A DNA stretch of 64,000 nt, taken from contig CADAHH010000019.1 of the NCBI GenBank assembly GCA_902787685.1, forward strand, positions 1 through 64,000, read 5' to 3'. Made by a program: the position numbers and the translations under genes. The notes below the pieces were generated by a model. The model worked only from the letters and a program-made list of their open reading frames with translations, did no database searches and was not told the origin of the DNA. Position 1 is the stretch's first letter. Each line of letters starts with the position of its first letter. Source of the stretch: an uncultured Eubacteriales bacterium. Its GTDB lineage: Bacteria; Bacillota; Clostridia; TANB77; CAG-508. Positions 16,713 through 26,224 of the stretch are shown here, one piece after another.

Positions 16713-17225
16713 TTATGTTTCTATTAGTTTTGATATTGCTCCATAAAGTTTTTTAATTTTCAACTCTTTTCCAATAAATGCTTCAGCAACTGCAAAATAT
16801 TTATCAACTAAAGTTATTATATAAGTTTCCTTATATTTTGGTAAAGCTGGTGTTACTGGCCACATATGATTTTTTATAATATCCTGTTCTTTAGAATTAA
16901 GTTTCGTAATTGACATTGCTTGTTTTAATGCTTCTTTTGGATGAGTAAATGCATGTAATCCCTCTCTGCCATTCTCTCTTTTTCTCCAATCATATAAAAA
17001 CAAATCATGTAATAAACCTGCTCTTGCTGCTGAAATATAATCTAATTTATGTTTTTTACATATTAAATATGTATTATATGAAACAAATAAACAATGATCA
17101 AAACAGCTCGTGTTATGGTGTTGTCTAAATTGTTTCATTTTTATAACTTTTTCTTGTTTTAATAATTCTGAAATTATTTCAATATATTCTTTGTCTTGAA
17201 GTATTTCTTCTGTATCTGTAATCAC
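16713..17225 (-). CDS. HD-domain phosphohydrolase-like protein
   Basis: A 170-residue protein of the HD superfamily. Metal ligands are seen in HNTSCFDHCLFVS (His...Asp/His), RAGLLHDLFLYDW (the HD pair) and KNHMWPVTP. HD proteins hydrolyse nucleotides or related phosphates; the substrate here is unknown. I choose the GTG at 17225 because AAAAAAGGAG lies six bases before it. A longer frame to 17267 has no ribosome binding site. It lies between dapA and dapB, but there is no reason to tie it to lysine synthesis. Confidence 0.8.
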   Translation of the reverse strand: MITDTEEILQDKEYIEIISELLKQEKVIKMKQFRQHHNTSCFDHCLFVSYNTYLICKKHKLDYISAARAGLLHDLFLYDWRKRENGREGLHAFTHPKEALKQAMSITKLNSKEQDIIKNHMWPVTPALPKYKETYIITLVDKYFAVAEAFIGKELKIKKLYGAISKLIET

Positions 17226-17289
17226 TTTGTTCTCCTTTTTTGTAATTTGCCTTTGGCATATCACCATTCATTTTGCTATGTTAAAATAT

Positions 17290-17342
17290 GAAGTCAGAGG
17301 TCGGAGGTTAGCAGTCGGATTTCTTACCTCTTACCTCAAAGG
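17290..17342. repeat. Seven-base periodic repeat, site 1
   Basis: The DNA can be cut in 7-base words: GAAGTCA, GAGGTCG, GAGGTTA, GCAGTCG, GATTTCT, TACCTCT, TACCTCA. The first half carries GAGGT words and the second half their complements, so the whole can fold as a hairpin. Three more sites of this kind are at 30654, 32528 and 34998. Confidence 0.75.
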
Positions 17343-17392
17343 CATCTATCAATTATTTAATCTCACATCTTATATTATATCATTTTCATTTT

Positions 17393-18271
17393 CTATTTCA
17401 AGTTGTTTATCTCAATTTCAAGTTTTTTCCTATTGTCCTCACTAAGTTTTATTAGAGGTAATCTTGGTTCTCCAAAATTATATCCTAAAATATTTAGAGC
17501 TTCTTTAACAGGAATTGGATTCACTTCAGAAAATAGAGCATTAATTAGAGGTATTGCATCTATTTGCATTTTTCCTGCAATTTCTGTTTCTTTTTTAAAG
17601 AAATTATAACACATATCATGTGTATATTTTGGTCTAACATTTGAAAGAACTGAAATCACACCAATTCCACCTAATGACAAGATAGGAATTATTTGATCAT
17701 CATTTCCTGAATAAATATTTAAATTATCTCTACATAAATTAGCTATTTTAGCTACTTGTGATAAATCTCCACTTGCTTCTTTAATAGAAACAATGTTTTC
17801 TATTTTAGATAATTCTAATGCTGTTTCTGGTTTAATGTTTACTCCAGTTCTACCTGGTACATTATATAGAATAATTGGTAATGTTGTATTTTTAGCAACT
17901 TCTGTATAATGCATTATTAACCCTTGTTGAGTTGTTTTATTATAATATGGTGTAACAACTAAAACACCATCAACTCCTAATTGTTCAACTTTTTTGTTCA
18001 TCTCTATAACAGCTTTTGTATTGTTTGAACCTGTTCCTGCAATTATTGGAACTCTTCCATTTGATACTTTAACTGCACATTCTATAGTTTGTAATCTTTC
18101 TTGTTCTGTCATAGTTGCAGCTTCTCCAGTTGTCCCACAAACTATAATGCTATCTACTTCATTTTGAATCTGATCTTCTACAAGTTTTGCAAATTCATCT
18201 AAATTTACACCTTGTTCATTAAAAGGTGTTGCAATTGCTGTTCCACAGCCTTTAAAAATAATTTTTTTCAT
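17393..18271 (-). CDS. dapA: 4-hydroxy-tetrahydrodipicolinate synthase
   Basis: A 292-residue TIM-barrel lyase that joins pyruvate and aspartate semialdehyde as the first committed step to lysine, diaminopimelate and dipicolinate. The motifs GTAIATPF, GTTGEAATM, the catalytic Tyr in YNVPGRTG and the Schiff-base Lys in IVSIKEASGD are all present. I start at ATG 18271, 11 bases after AAAAGGAG; an earlier in-frame GTG overlaps the ribosome binding site. Length fits the family. Confidence 0.95.
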   Translation of the reverse strand: MKKIIFKGCGTAIATPFNEQGVNLDEFAKLVEDQIQNEVDSIIVCGTTGEAATMTEQERLQTIECAVKVSNGRVPIIAGTGSNNTKAVIEMNKKVEQLGVDGVLVVTPYYNKTTQQGLIMHYTEVAKNTTLPIILYNVPGRTGVNIKPETALELSKIENIVSIKEASGDLSQVAKIANLCRDNLNIYSGNDDQIIPILSLGGIGVISVLSNVRPKYTHDMCYNFFKKETEIAGKMQIDAIPLINALFSEVNPIPVKEALNILGYNFGEPRLPLIKLSEDNRKKLEIEINNLK

Positions 18272-18327
18272 AGAGATTTTCACTCCTTTTTATTAATTTA
18301 TTAATACTAATTATATTTATAAAAAGT

Positions 18328-18361
18328 ATTAAAAATGAATGAATTCTCATTCGTTTTTAAT
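18328..18361. promoter_or_regulatory. Perfect-type palindrome upstream of dapA
   Basis: ATTAAAAATGAATGA and TCATTCGTTTTTAAT are near-perfect arms around ATTC, about 57 bases before the dapA start. It may be an operator or the terminator of an upstream transcript; the sequence alone does not decide. Confidence 0.45.
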
Positions 18362-18452
18362 ATATCATATGTATGTTGAATTTTCAAGATTTATTGCAAT
18401 TATTATAAATAAACTTCTTACTAGATAGTGATTTTATGAAAAGAAACAAAGA

Positions 18453-18622
18453 GAAATAGTGATATATAAATAATTTTCAAAGTTTCTCGGCTCAATACGA
18501 AGTGATATCATTTCTAAAATATAAATTATCGAGCCTCTCGCTGCTCTTGCTTCGCAAGCCATCGCTTCCTCATTAATTTATATTAAAGAAATGATTATCC
18601 CTTCTCCAATCACATTCGAAAC
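18453..18622. repeat. CTCGGCT/ACATTCGA palindromic repeat, copy A
   Basis: A member of a dispersed non-coding family. It carries TTTCTCGGCTCAATACG on the left, the inner hairpin GAGCCTCTCGCTGCTCTTGC and its partner, and CCAATCACATTCGAAAC on the right. Copy B at 44027 is the same element in the opposite orientation. The rest of the 18272-18649 gap is AT-rich with no gene. Confidence 0.8.
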
Positions 18623-18649
18623 TTCTTATACTTATCAAACTGTGTATAG

Positions 18650-19591
18650 CTACACACTCAAATTTATCCCCCTCGCAACTATACTTGCCATATTTTTTAT
18701 TAATTCATCTATTTCTTTTGGAGTAACTATCATATTATAATCATATGGGTTTAAGGCTTCTTTTATTTCTTCATAATTGTCTTGTTCTTTTAAATTGTTT
18801 AAATACTCGTTTGATTTTGCTTCTTCTTGGAGCTTTTCTATAAATAAATCTAAACAATCATTAACTAACACTGCACTTTCTACAACTGTTGGTATTCCAA
18901 TTGCTATTACAGGAATTCCTAAAGTGTTTTTTGATAATTCTTTTCTTGTGTTTCCAACACCTGCTCCTGGAACAATTCCTGTATCTGAAAGCTGTATTGT
19001 ACTACTTATTCTTTCAATACTTCTAGAAGCTAGAGCATCTATAACTATCAACATTTTAGGCTTAATTTTATCTATTACACCTTCTAAAACTTCCAAAGTT
19101 TCAATTCCAGTTGTTCCTAAAACCCCTGGAGACAATGCACTTACTGGCCTTGCATTTTCATCAATATATTGTGGCATATATTTTATTATATGTCTGGTTA
19201 TATCAATATCACTTACAACTTTTGGCCCAAGCGAATCAGGTGTTACATGTAAATTCCCTAATCCTGCAACTAATATGTCATCTTTATAATCAATATGTTT
19301 ATCTATAATTTGCTTTAATTCATTTGACAATATTTCAGCAGATTTTTGAATTTCTTCTTCTTCTGCAATTTTTAGATTTTTTATATCTATAGTTATATAG
19401 TCTCCTATTGGCTTACCTATTGCTTGCTCACCATTTGAATTTGTTATTTTTACTTTTGATACTTTTAAATTTTCATCTATTACCTTTTCCTCTGCATCTA
19501 TTCCATCAATCTCATCTAAATTATTGCTCTTTTTGAAAATATCTCTTCTTTCCAAAGCCAAATCAGTTCTAAAATTAATCTTATTAGACAT
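18650..19591 (-). CDS. gpr: Spore germination protease GPR
   Basis: A 313-residue endopeptidase that degrades small acid-soluble spore proteins during germination. It starts with the family pro-region (FRTDLALERRDIF) and contains the typical VAGLGNLHVTPDSLGPKVV, ALSPGVLGTTGIET, VIDALASRSIERI and TIQLSDTGIVPGAGVGN. GPR is made in the forespore as a zymogen and self-processed after the pro-region. The ATG has a GGGAGG site. It is a strong marker that the organism forms spores. Confidence 0.96.
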   Translation of the reverse strand: MSNKINFRTDLALERRDIFKKSNNLDEIDGIDAEEKVIDENLKVSKVKITNSNGEQAIGKPIGDYITIDIKNLKIAEEEEIQKSAEILSNELKQIIDKHIDYKDDILVAGLGNLHVTPDSLGPKVVSDIDITRHIIKYMPQYIDENARPVSALSPGVLGTTGIETLEVLEGVIDKIKPKMLIVIDALASRSIERISSTIQLSDTGIVPGAGVGNTRKELSKNTLGIPVIAIGIPTVVESAVLVNDCLDLFIEKLQEEAKSNEYLNNLKEQDNYEEIKEALNPYDYNMIVTPKEIDELIKNMASIVARGINLSV

Positions 19592-19660
19592 AATAATAAA
19601 CCTCCCTTTAAGAATATTATCTCTTTGGAAGGTATTTTTATTCTAATTTTTTATATAACA

Positions 19661-19845
19661 AATTCACAGCTTAATAAATATATATTTTAAAATGGAGTGC
19701 GTAAGCGTTCAACCGGAGCGAAGCGTAGGGCGCCTGGAGCAATTCACATATATTGTTCACTTATATAATTTATTATATAAGTGAACATATGAAAATTGCG
19801 ACACCAAACGGAATGATAAAATATATATTTATTAAGCTGTGAATT
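19661..19845. mobile_element. MITE-like element with 30-base terminal inverted repeats
   Basis: The ends AATTCACAGCTTAATAAATA and its complement TATTTATTAAGCTGTGAATT are exact inverted repeats that continue into TATATTTTA. Inside lie the G+C-rich block GCGTAAGCGTTCAACCGGAG and a perfect central hairpin (GTTCACTTATATAA/TTATATAAGTGAAC). No coding capacity. It lies between gpr and purH. Confidence 0.75.
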
Positions 19846-19887
19846 GTAACTGAATGTCGTCTATAATTTAATATGTTTGGAAAAGAA

Positions 19888-21435
19888 TTAGTGTCTGAAG
19901 TGTCTCATTTTAGTAAATAACATAGCAATTCCATATTCATTACATTTATCAATTGAATCTTGGTCTTTTATTGAACCACCTGGTTGAATTATTGCTGTAA
20001 TTCCAGCTTTGTGAGCTTCTTCTACACAATCACTAAATGGGAAGAATGCATCTGATGCAAGAACTGCACCTTTTGTGATACCTTTTTCAATAAGCTCTTC
20101 TCCATGCTCAACTGCTTGTTTTGTGGCCCAAATTCTATTTACTTGTCCAGGTCCAATTCCAATAGATTGTTTATCTTTTCCAAGTGCTATTCCATTTGAT
20201 TTAACATATTTTACTATTTTCCATGTAAACATTAAATCTTCTAGTTCTTTTTCAGTAGGTTTTCTATTTGTTACAACTTCATATTCATCTAATAACTTTG
20301 AATCTATAGTTTGAACTATTACACCACCATTTATTTTCTTAACATCTAAAGCATTTTCATTTTGTTTTTTAGAAATGTTTTCTAATTCAAGAATTCTAAC
20401 ATTCTTCTTAGTTTTCAAAATTTCTAATGCTTTTGGTTCATAAGATGGTGCAACAACCACTTCTAAAAATATCTGACTCATTTCTTCTGCAATTTGTTCT
20501 GTTATTTCTCTGTTTGAAACAACTATTCCACCAAAAATTGATGTTTTATCAGCATTAAATGCCTTTTTCCATGCATTGTAAATACTTTCATCACTTCCAA
20601 CTCCACATGGATTTCCATGTTTACAAGCAACAACAGTTGGTTCTTCAAATTCTTTTAATAATTCTAAAGCTCCATTTGTATCATTTATGTTATTAAATGA
20701 TAATTCTTTTCCATTTAATTGTTTAGCAGTTGTAAGTGAACCTTCACATTTTCCAATTTCTTTATATAATGCTGCTTTTTGATGTGGATTTTCTCCATAT
20801 CTCATATCTTGTACTTTTTCATATGTTAAAGTTAATTTTTCAGGTAATTCATAATCATGTCTTTGTTCTTTTATATATGAAGCAATCATAGCATCATAAT
20901 GTGCTGTATGTTCAAAAACTTTTTGCATTAATCTAAATTTTGTATCTTTTGATACTTTTCCATTTTCTTCTAATTCTTTTAAAACAACTTCATAATCTTC
21001 TGGATTTGTTATTACTGCAACATCTTGATAATTTTTTGCAGCAGAGCGAAGCATTGTAGGTCCACCAATATCAATATTTTCAATACATTCTTCTCTTGTA
21101 ACTCCATCTTTTAATATTGTTTGTTTAAATGGATATAAGTTTACAACTACAAAATCTATTGTATCTATTCCCAATTCTTTTAATTGGTCCATATGTTCTT
21201 TTTTATCTCTTATTGCTAAAATTCCTGCATGTACTTTTGGATGAAGCGTTTTTACTCTTCCATCTAAACATTCTGGAAATCCTGTTAATTCAGATATTTC
21301 TTTAACATTTACGCCTTCTTCTTTTAGTTTTTTAAATGTTCCACCAGTAGATATTATTTCTACTCCATTTTTTTCTAGTCCTTTTGCAAAATCTACTATT
21401 CCTGTTTTATCAGATACACTGATTAATGCTTTCAT
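19888..21435 (-). CDS. purH: Bifunctional AICAR transformylase / IMP cyclohydrolase
   Basis: A 515-residue enzyme for the last two steps to IMP. The N-terminal MGS-like cyclohydrolase domain (about 1-190) shows [35 protein letters not shown] and [16 protein letters not shown]. The C-terminal transformylase domain shows [22 protein letters not shown] and [14 protein letters not shown]. Length is normal. The ATG has TAGGAGG seven bases before it. The other pur genes of this window are 2-6 kb further on; purL, purM, purN and purB are not in the window. Confidence 0.97.
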   Translation of the reverse strand: MKALISVSDKTGIVDFAKGLEKNGVEIISTGGTFKKLKEEGVNVKEISELTGFPECLDGRVKTLHPKVHAGILAIRDKKEHMDQLKELGIDTIDFVVVNLYPFKQTILKDGVTREECIENIDIGGPTMLRSAAKNYQDVAVITNPEDYEVVLKELEENGKVSKDTKFRLMQKVFEHTAHYDAMIASYIKEQRHDYELPEKLTLTYEKVQDMRYGENPHQKAALYKEIGKCEGSLTTAKQLNGKELSFNNINDTNGALELLKEFEEPTVVACKHGNPCGVGSDESIYNAWKKAFNADKTSIFGGIVVSNREITEQIAEEMSQIFLEVVVAPSYEPKALEILKTKKNVRILELENISKKQNENALDVKKINGGVIVQTIDSKLLDEYEVVTNRKPTEKELEDLMFTWKIVKYVKSNGIALGKDKQSIGIGPGQVNRIWATKQAVEHGEELIEKGITKGAVLASDAFFPFSDCVEEAHKAGITAIIQPGGSIKDQDSIDKCNEYGIAMLFTKMRHFRH

Positions 21436-21541
21436 TTTGAACCTCCTATTAATATATTCTGTAGTTATTTTATACTATATTGCTTAAAATTTCAATGTTT
21501 TTTGGATAATTTCATCAATATCATTGCATATAATATAACCA

Positions 21542-21856
21542 TCACTGCTTTTTTGTATCAAGTTGTGTTGAGAAATTTGTGGTAATGATGCATCTTCTGT
21601 TGAAATTTCTTAAAGAATCAAATGAAACCCTATCGCCAAACAGCACTGCCATTCCATATGGTGGCGGATTATACCATCCATCTGCAATTACATTCTCTTC
21701 TTGTTCTAAATTTTCGAGCCATTCTTTTTGAAATATTTTTTCTGTTATATTCTCTTTTCCATATAAACTATCCAATGTTTTTTTGAAACTTAAGAATGCC
21801 TTTTGCCTACAATTATTAAAAATCAATACTTTATTAGATTGTGTATATTTATTCAT
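21542..21856 (-). CDS. Hypothetical protein, 104 residues, possibly truncated
   Basis: A short soluble protein with a TAGGAG site. The C-terminal half has the unusual text ADGWYNPPPYGMAVLFGDRV followed by SFDSLRN. I do not recognise it with confidence. The Pro- and Trp-rich text looks like the start of an enzyme domain, so a truncated gene is possible. There is no CGG near its end, so the frameshift seen elsewhere does not extend it. It lies just after the ATPase gene at 21889 and may be co-transcribed with it. Confidence 0.5.
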   Translation of the reverse strand: MNKYTQSNKVLIFNNCRQKAFLSFKKTLDSLYGKENITEKIFQKEWLENLEQEENVIADGWYNPPPYGMAVLFGDRVSFDSLRNFNRRCIITTNFSTQLDTKKQ

Positions 21857-21888
21857 TGTACTAAACTCCTATTTTCTACAATAATTAA

Positions 21889-23163
21889 TTAGTTTTTCAG
21901 ACATCCAATTGGTACAATATAAACTCCATCCTCTCTTCTATATGCATAGTTTCCAGTTGCTGTTAACACCATCAAAAATGAAGGTTTGTTCATTTTTTTT
22001 GTATCAATTTTATTATACATACTTTTTAAATTTTCTACTCCCTCATTTATAAGTTTATCTCCACCAAGTTTTATCTCTATAAGTCCATATGCGCCATTTC
22101 TTAAATGAATAACTGCATCACATTCTAATCCATTAGCATCTCTATAATGATAAACATTACCATTTATACTTTCAGCATATACTCTTAAATCTCTTATGCA
22201 CAATGTTTCAAATACAAATCCAAATGTATTTAAATCTTGAATTAAATCATTTGGTCCGATTCCCAATGCAGCAGTTGCAATTGATGGATCTACAAAGTAT
22301 CTTGTATTTGATGTTCTTATTGCAGTTTGACTTCTTAAATTAGGATTCCAAGCTATTGATTCTTCCACCACAAATATTTTCTTTAAAGCCTCAATATAAG
22401 CATAAATTGTATCTACGTCTAATGATGATGCATCATTTTCTTTCATATCATTTCTAATTGTTTCATTTGAACTTTGAGTTCCAATATTTCGTGCATATGC
22501 TCTCATCAGTTTTTTTACTCTTTCTGGATTTCTATTTATGTTGTCAACCCTAGATATGTCAGATTCTACAACTGCATCATAATAGTCAAATGCTTGTTCT
22601 AATGCTATCTCTTTGTCCATAAATGTACTTCTAGGCCAACCACCTCTACAACATAAAAAGGCAATATCTTCAAAACCAAGCATATTTTGAGCTGAAATGT
22701 TATCCTCACTTCTAAAAAGGTCTTCTAAACTAATCGTCCCATTCGATTCTCCTGATTCAAATAAGCTCATAGGTCTCATTGTAAGCCATGCAAATCTACC
22801 AGTACCCGAATGAGTGACTTCTTTCATATCTGCTGGAACCGATGACCCAGTTAATATGAAATTTCCTTCTGTATTTCGATGGTCTATTTCAAATCTAATA
22901 GCATCCCATAATTTTGGAGCAATCTGCCATTCATCAATTAATCTTGGTGTATCACCTTTTAGCAATGTAGATGGATTAATATCTGCAAGTATTATATTTT
23001 GTGATTTGTCTTCTGGTTTTGCCATATATAAAACACTTTTAGAAATTTGCTCTGCTGTTGTCGTTTTCCCACACCATTTTGCACCTTGAATTAATACAGC
23101 ACCTTTTCCTTTTAATTTTTTTTCAAGTAATTTATCTGCTATTCTATTTTTATATTTATTCAT
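21889..23163 (-). CDS. AAA ATPase with DUF4143 domain
   Basis: A 424-residue protein of the ATP-binding AAA_14/DUF4143 family. The P-loop is GAKWCGKTT, followed by a Walker B-like LIDEWQIAP and a sensor FILTGSS. The C-terminal DUF4143 part includes ARNIGTQSSNETI, RYFVDPSIATAAL, GFVFETLCIRDLRVYA and a nuclease-like ECDAVIHLRNG/LIEIKLGG. The family is widespread and its function is poorly known; it is often encoded on mobile or accessory DNA. I start at ATG 23163, where AAAGGAA fits; a longer frame to 23184 overlaps that site. Confidence 0.88.
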   Translation of the reverse strand: MNKYKNRIADKLLEKKLKGKGAVLIQGAKWCGKTTTAEQISKSVLYMAKPEDKSQNIILADINPSTLLKGDTPRLIDEWQIAPKLWDAIRFEIDHRNTEGNFILTGSSVPADMKEVTHSGTGRFAWLTMRPMSLFESGESNGTISLEDLFRSEDNISAQNMLGFEDIAFLCCRGGWPRSTFMDKEIALEQAFDYYDAVVESDISRVDNINRNPERVKKLMRAYARNIGTQSSNETIRNDMKENDASSLDVDTIYAYIEALKKIFVVEESIAWNPNLRSQTAIRTSNTRYFVDPSIATAALGIGPNDLIQDLNTFGFVFETLCIRDLRVYAESINGNVYHYRDANGLECDAVIHLRNGAYGLIEIKLGGDKLINEGVENLKSMYNKIDTKKMNKPSFLMVLTATGNYAYRREDGVYIVPIGCLKN

Positions 23164-23230
23164 TATATTTAAAATTCCTTTCATCGTTTAATATAAGTAA
23201 ATTATAGCATATTAATTACTTTATAGCAAG

Positions 23231-23290
23231 TTTTTTCGGTGATTTGTAGGTTATTTTTTCGGTGATTTATCGACATTTTTTTCCGTGATT
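23231..23290. repeat. Three direct repeats upstream of purE
   Basis: The words TTTTTTCGGTGATTTGTAGG, TTTTTTCGGTGATTTATCGA and TTTTTTCCGTGATTTATTTT follow each other with a period of about 22-24 bases, just before the purE promoter. They could be regulator sites or a simple relic. Confidence 0.6.
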
Positions 23291-23306
23291 TATTTTTTGT
23301 AAATCA

Positions 23307-23335
23307 TTGATTTTTTCAAAAATAAATAATATAAT
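23307..23335 (+). promoter_or_regulatory. Promoter of purE-purC
   Basis: TTGATT (23307-23312) and TATAAT (23330-23335) are 17 bases apart, 31 bases before the purE start. No purine riboswitch fold is seen in the short leader. Confidence 0.7.
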
Positions 23336-23366
23336 AACTTTAAATAAAAAATAGTGGAGGTTTTAA

Positions 23367-23888
23367 ATGGAAAAATTTGATATTTCAATTATTATGGGTA
23401 GTGATTCAGATTTACCTATTGTTAAAGATTGTGCAAAATTTTTAGATGAGATGGGTATTTCATATGAAATGAAAATTTTATCTGTTCACAGAACACCAGA
23501 AAAAGCAATGGAATATGCTAAAACATTAAAAGAAAATGGATGTAAAATAATAATCGCAGCAGCTGGTGGAGCAGCACATCTTCCTGGGGTATTTGCAGCA
23601 CTTGTTCCAACAATCCCTGTAATTGGTATTCCAATACACACTAAAACATTAAGTGGAGTAGATTCACTATATTCTATAGTACAAATGCCATCTGGAATTC
23701 CTGTTGCAACTGTTGCAATAAATGGAGCAAAAAATGCAGCAATACTTGCAACTTCTATGCTTGCTATTTCAGATGAAAACTTGAAAAATAAATTACTTGA
23801 ATTTAAAAATTCTTTAAAAGATACTGTAACAAAAAAAGATGAAAAATTACAAAATATTGGATATAAATCATATTTGGAAAATATGTGA
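23367..23888 (+). CDS. purE: N5-carboxyaminoimidazole ribonucleotide mutase
   Basis: A 173-residue class I PurE that moves the carboxyl group of N5-CAIR to form CAIR. The phosphate- and substrate-binding signature MGSDSDLP is at residues 10-17, followed by SVHRTPEKAMEY and AAGGAAHLPGV. Length fits class I. The ATG follows AGTGGAGG. It is followed by purC after 21 bases, so both are one operon. purK, which makes the substrate, is not in the window. Confidence 0.96.
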   Translation: MEKFDISIIMGSDSDLPIVKDCAKFLDEMGISYEMKILSVHRTPEKAMEYAKTLKENGCKIIIAAAGGAAHLPGVFAALVPTIPVIGIPIHTKTLSGVDSLYSIVQMPSGIPVATVAINGAKNAAILATSMLAISDENLKNKLLEFKNSLKDTVTKKDEKLQNIGYKSYLENM

Positions 23889-23909
23889 TTAGAAAGGATT
23901 GAATTTAAA

Positions 23910-24758
23910 ATGAAAAAAATTAGTAGTGGTAAAGTACGTGAAATTTATGAAGTAGATGAAAAAAGTCTTTTAATTGTTGTTTCTGACAGAATTTCTGCAT
24001 TTGATGTTATACTTCCAAATGAAGTTCCTGACAAAGGAAAAATATTAAATATGATATCAGAATTTTGGTTTGATTATACAAAAGATATTATTAAAAATCA
24101 TGTTATTTCAACAAAGATATCTGATTTTCCTATTGAATGTCAAAATGACCAATATGAAAATAGAAGTATGTTAGTCAAGAAATTAAAAATGGTTCCTATT
24201 GAATGTATAGTTAGAGGTTATATCACAGGTTCTGGATGGAAAAGCTATAAGGAAAATGGTACAGTTTGTGGAATAAAATTACCAGAAGGTTTGCAAGAAT
24301 CTCAAAAATTAGATGAACCTATTTTTACTCCTTCAACAAAAGCAGCCGAGGGACATGATGAAAATATTAGTTTTGAAAAAACGTGTGAAATAATCGGAAC
24401 CGATTTAGCTCAAAAGATTAAAAATGCTTCAATTGAAATATATAAAAAATGTGCTGAATATGCATTATCTAGAGGAATTATAATTGCTGATACTAAATTT
24501 GAATTTGGTTTAGATGAAGATGGAAATTTAGTTCTAGGAGATGAAGTTTTAACTCCTGATTCTAGCAGATTTTGGCCATTAGATGAATATACTGTTGGAA
24601 AATCTCAAAAAAGCTTTGATAAACAATATTTAAGAGATTGGTTAAAAGCAAATTCGTGGGATGCAAGCAATCCTACTCCAATTCCAGCTGATGTAATTGA
24701 AGTTACTAGAAATAAGTATATTGAAGCATATGAAAGGCTTACTGGTAAAAAGTTTTAA
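23910..24758 (+). CDS. purC: SAICAR synthetase
   Basis: A 282-residue enzyme that joins aspartate to CAIR with ATP. Motifs include SSGKVREIYEV, SDRISAFDVILP, IECIVRGYITGSGWKSY and DTKFEFGLDEDGNLVLGDE. It is longer than the usual 235-residue bacterial form and resembles the long, yeast-like type with an extra C-terminal stretch (SFDKQYLRDWL...IEAYERLTG). The ribosome binding site is GAAAGGA. It ends against a shared terminator with the convergent purF. Confidence 0.95.
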   Translation: MKKISSGKVREIYEVDEKSLLIVVSDRISAFDVILPNEVPDKGKILNMISEFWFDYTKDIIKNHVISTKISDFPIECQNDQYENRSMLVKKLKMVPIECIVRGYITGSGWKSYKENGTVCGIKLPEGLQESQKLDEPIFTPSTKAAEGHDENISFEKTCEIIGTDLAQKIKNASIEIYKKCAEYALSRGIIIADTKFEFGLDEDGNLVLGDEVLTPDSSRFWPLDEYTVGKSQKSFDKQYLRDWLKANSWDASNPTPIPADVIEVTRNKYIEAYERLTGKKF

Positions 24759-24786
24759 AAATGAGTGCATAAATGCACTCATTTTT
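24757..24786. terminator. Bidirectional terminator between purC and purF
   Basis: Arms AAAAATGAGTGCAT and ATGCACTCATTTTT around a two-base AA loop, with A and T runs on both sides, lie between the convergent stops. Confidence 0.9.
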
Positions 24787-26209
24787 AAAACTTAATTTTT
24801 TCAAACACATCTTTATCAAGTGTCTTAGGCACTTCTATTGGATAATTACCTGTAAAACATCCAAAGCAAAAATCTTCCATATTACTTCCTTTTGCAATTT
24901 CTTTAAGATTCGCTAAATCTAAGTATTCAAGTGAATCTACACCTATGTCTTGTCTAATTTCTTCTTTTGTTTTAATATTAGCAATTAATTTGTCTTTTTT
25001 ATCAATATCTGTTCCAAAATAACATACATCAATAAACATTGGAGATGCAATTCTTAGGTGTATTTCCTTTGCTCCGAATTCTCTTAATCTTTTTATTGTC
25101 CTTTTTATTGTATTTCCTCTAACAATTGAATCATCAATTAAAACAATTCTTTTTCCTTCAACATTTTGCTTTATTGGGTTTAGCTTTAATGCGACTGCCT
25201 TTTGTCTCTTTTCTTGGTTATTTAATATAAAACTTCTGCCTATATATTTATTTTTAATAAATGCCATTCCATATGGAATTCCTGATTCTTGCGCATACCC
25301 AAGAGCTGCATCTAATCCCGAATCTGGGACACCTGCAACAATATCTGCTTCAACAGGCGCTTGCTTTGCTAGATATTTACCTGTTTGTTTTCTAAATTCA
25401 TGCACACTCATTCCATCAACTATAGAATCTGGTCTTGAGAAATAAATATATTCAAAAATACAAAGTCCTTTCTTTTCATTTGTCATATATTCACAAGATT
25501 CTATTTTATTATTATATATAGATACTATTTCTCCTGGTTTAATATCTCTAACAAATTCAGCTCCAACAATATTTAGAGCGCAACTTTCTGATGAAAAATA
25601 ATAATCGTCTCCCATTTTTCCAAGAGTTAATGGTCTAAATCCTTGTGGATCTCTAACTGCTATTAATTTTTGAGATGTCATAATTATTATTGAATAAGCA
25701 CCTTTTATTCTTTTCATCATATTCTTAACTGCATCCTCTATATTGTCTGTTTTTAATCTTTCTTGTACTAAAATATAGCATATAATCTCTGTATCATTTG
25801 TTGTTGAAAAAATTGCTCCATTTTCTTCAAGCTCTCTTTTTAATTCAACAGCATTTGTAAGATTCCCATTATGCACAACTGCTAAATTTCCTTTTTTGTG
25901 CCTTACAGCAATTGGTTGAGCATTTATTTTTCTATCTGAACCTGTTGTTGAATATCTAACATGGCCTATACCCATTTTTCCTGATGGTAGTTTTTCTTCT
26001 ATCAGTTTCTCTGTAAAAACTTCTGAAACTAAGCCTTTATCTTTATAACAAGTTATCAATCCTTCATCATTTATTGCTATACCACAGCTTTCTTCCCCCC
26101 TATGTTGTAATGTTTGTAATCCAGCAGCTATAGTATAAGCTATTTTTTTCTTTGGTTCAGCACTATAAATACCATATACTCCACATTCTTCTTTTAATTC
26201 TTCTAACAT
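24785..26209 (-). CDS. purF: Amidophosphoribosyltransferase
   Basis: A 474-residue enzyme that commits PRPP to purine synthesis. The short pro-peptide (MLEELKEE) precedes the catalytic Cys9 of the class II glutamine amidotransferase domain (CGVYGIYS). The PRPP site RIVLIDDSIVRGNTIKRT is intact. Cys residues in FCFGCFTGNYP fit the Fe-S type of Gram-positive PurF. It lies 15 bases after purD on the same strand, so they are co-transcribed. Confidence 0.96.
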   Translation of the reverse strand: MLEELKEECGVYGIYSAEPKKKIAYTIAAGLQTLQHRGEESCGIAINDEGLITCYKDKGLVSEVFTEKLIEEKLPSGKMGIGHVRYSTTGSDRKINAQPIAVRHKKGNLAVVHNGNLTNAVELKRELEENGAIFSTTNDTEIICYILVQERLKTDNIEDAVKNMMKRIKGAYSIIIMTSQKLIAVRDPQGFRPLTLGKMGDDYYFSSESCALNIVGAEFVRDIKPGEIVSIYNNKIESCEYMTNEKKGLCIFEYIYFSRPDSIVDGMSVHEFRKQTGKYLAKQAPVEADIVAGVPDSGLDAALGYAQESGIPYGMAFIKNKYIGRSFILNNQEKRQKAVALKLNPIKQNVEGKRIVLIDDSIVRGNTIKRTIKRLREFGAKEIHLRIASPMFIDVCYFGTDIDKKDKLIANIKTKEEIRQDIGVDSLEYLDLANLKEIAKGSNMEDFCFGCFTGNYPIEVPKTLDKDVFEKIKF

Positions 26210-26224
26210 CTGTTTACTCCAATC

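Noticed and set aside
18272..18649. Lysine riboswitch or T-box before dapA
   Set aside because: Only a simple palindrome and a repeat element are visible; none of the conserved blocks of these RNAs could be found.
21542..21856. CGG-type frameshift to extend the 104-residue protein
   Set aside because: There is no CGG near its end, and neither other frame gives family-like text.
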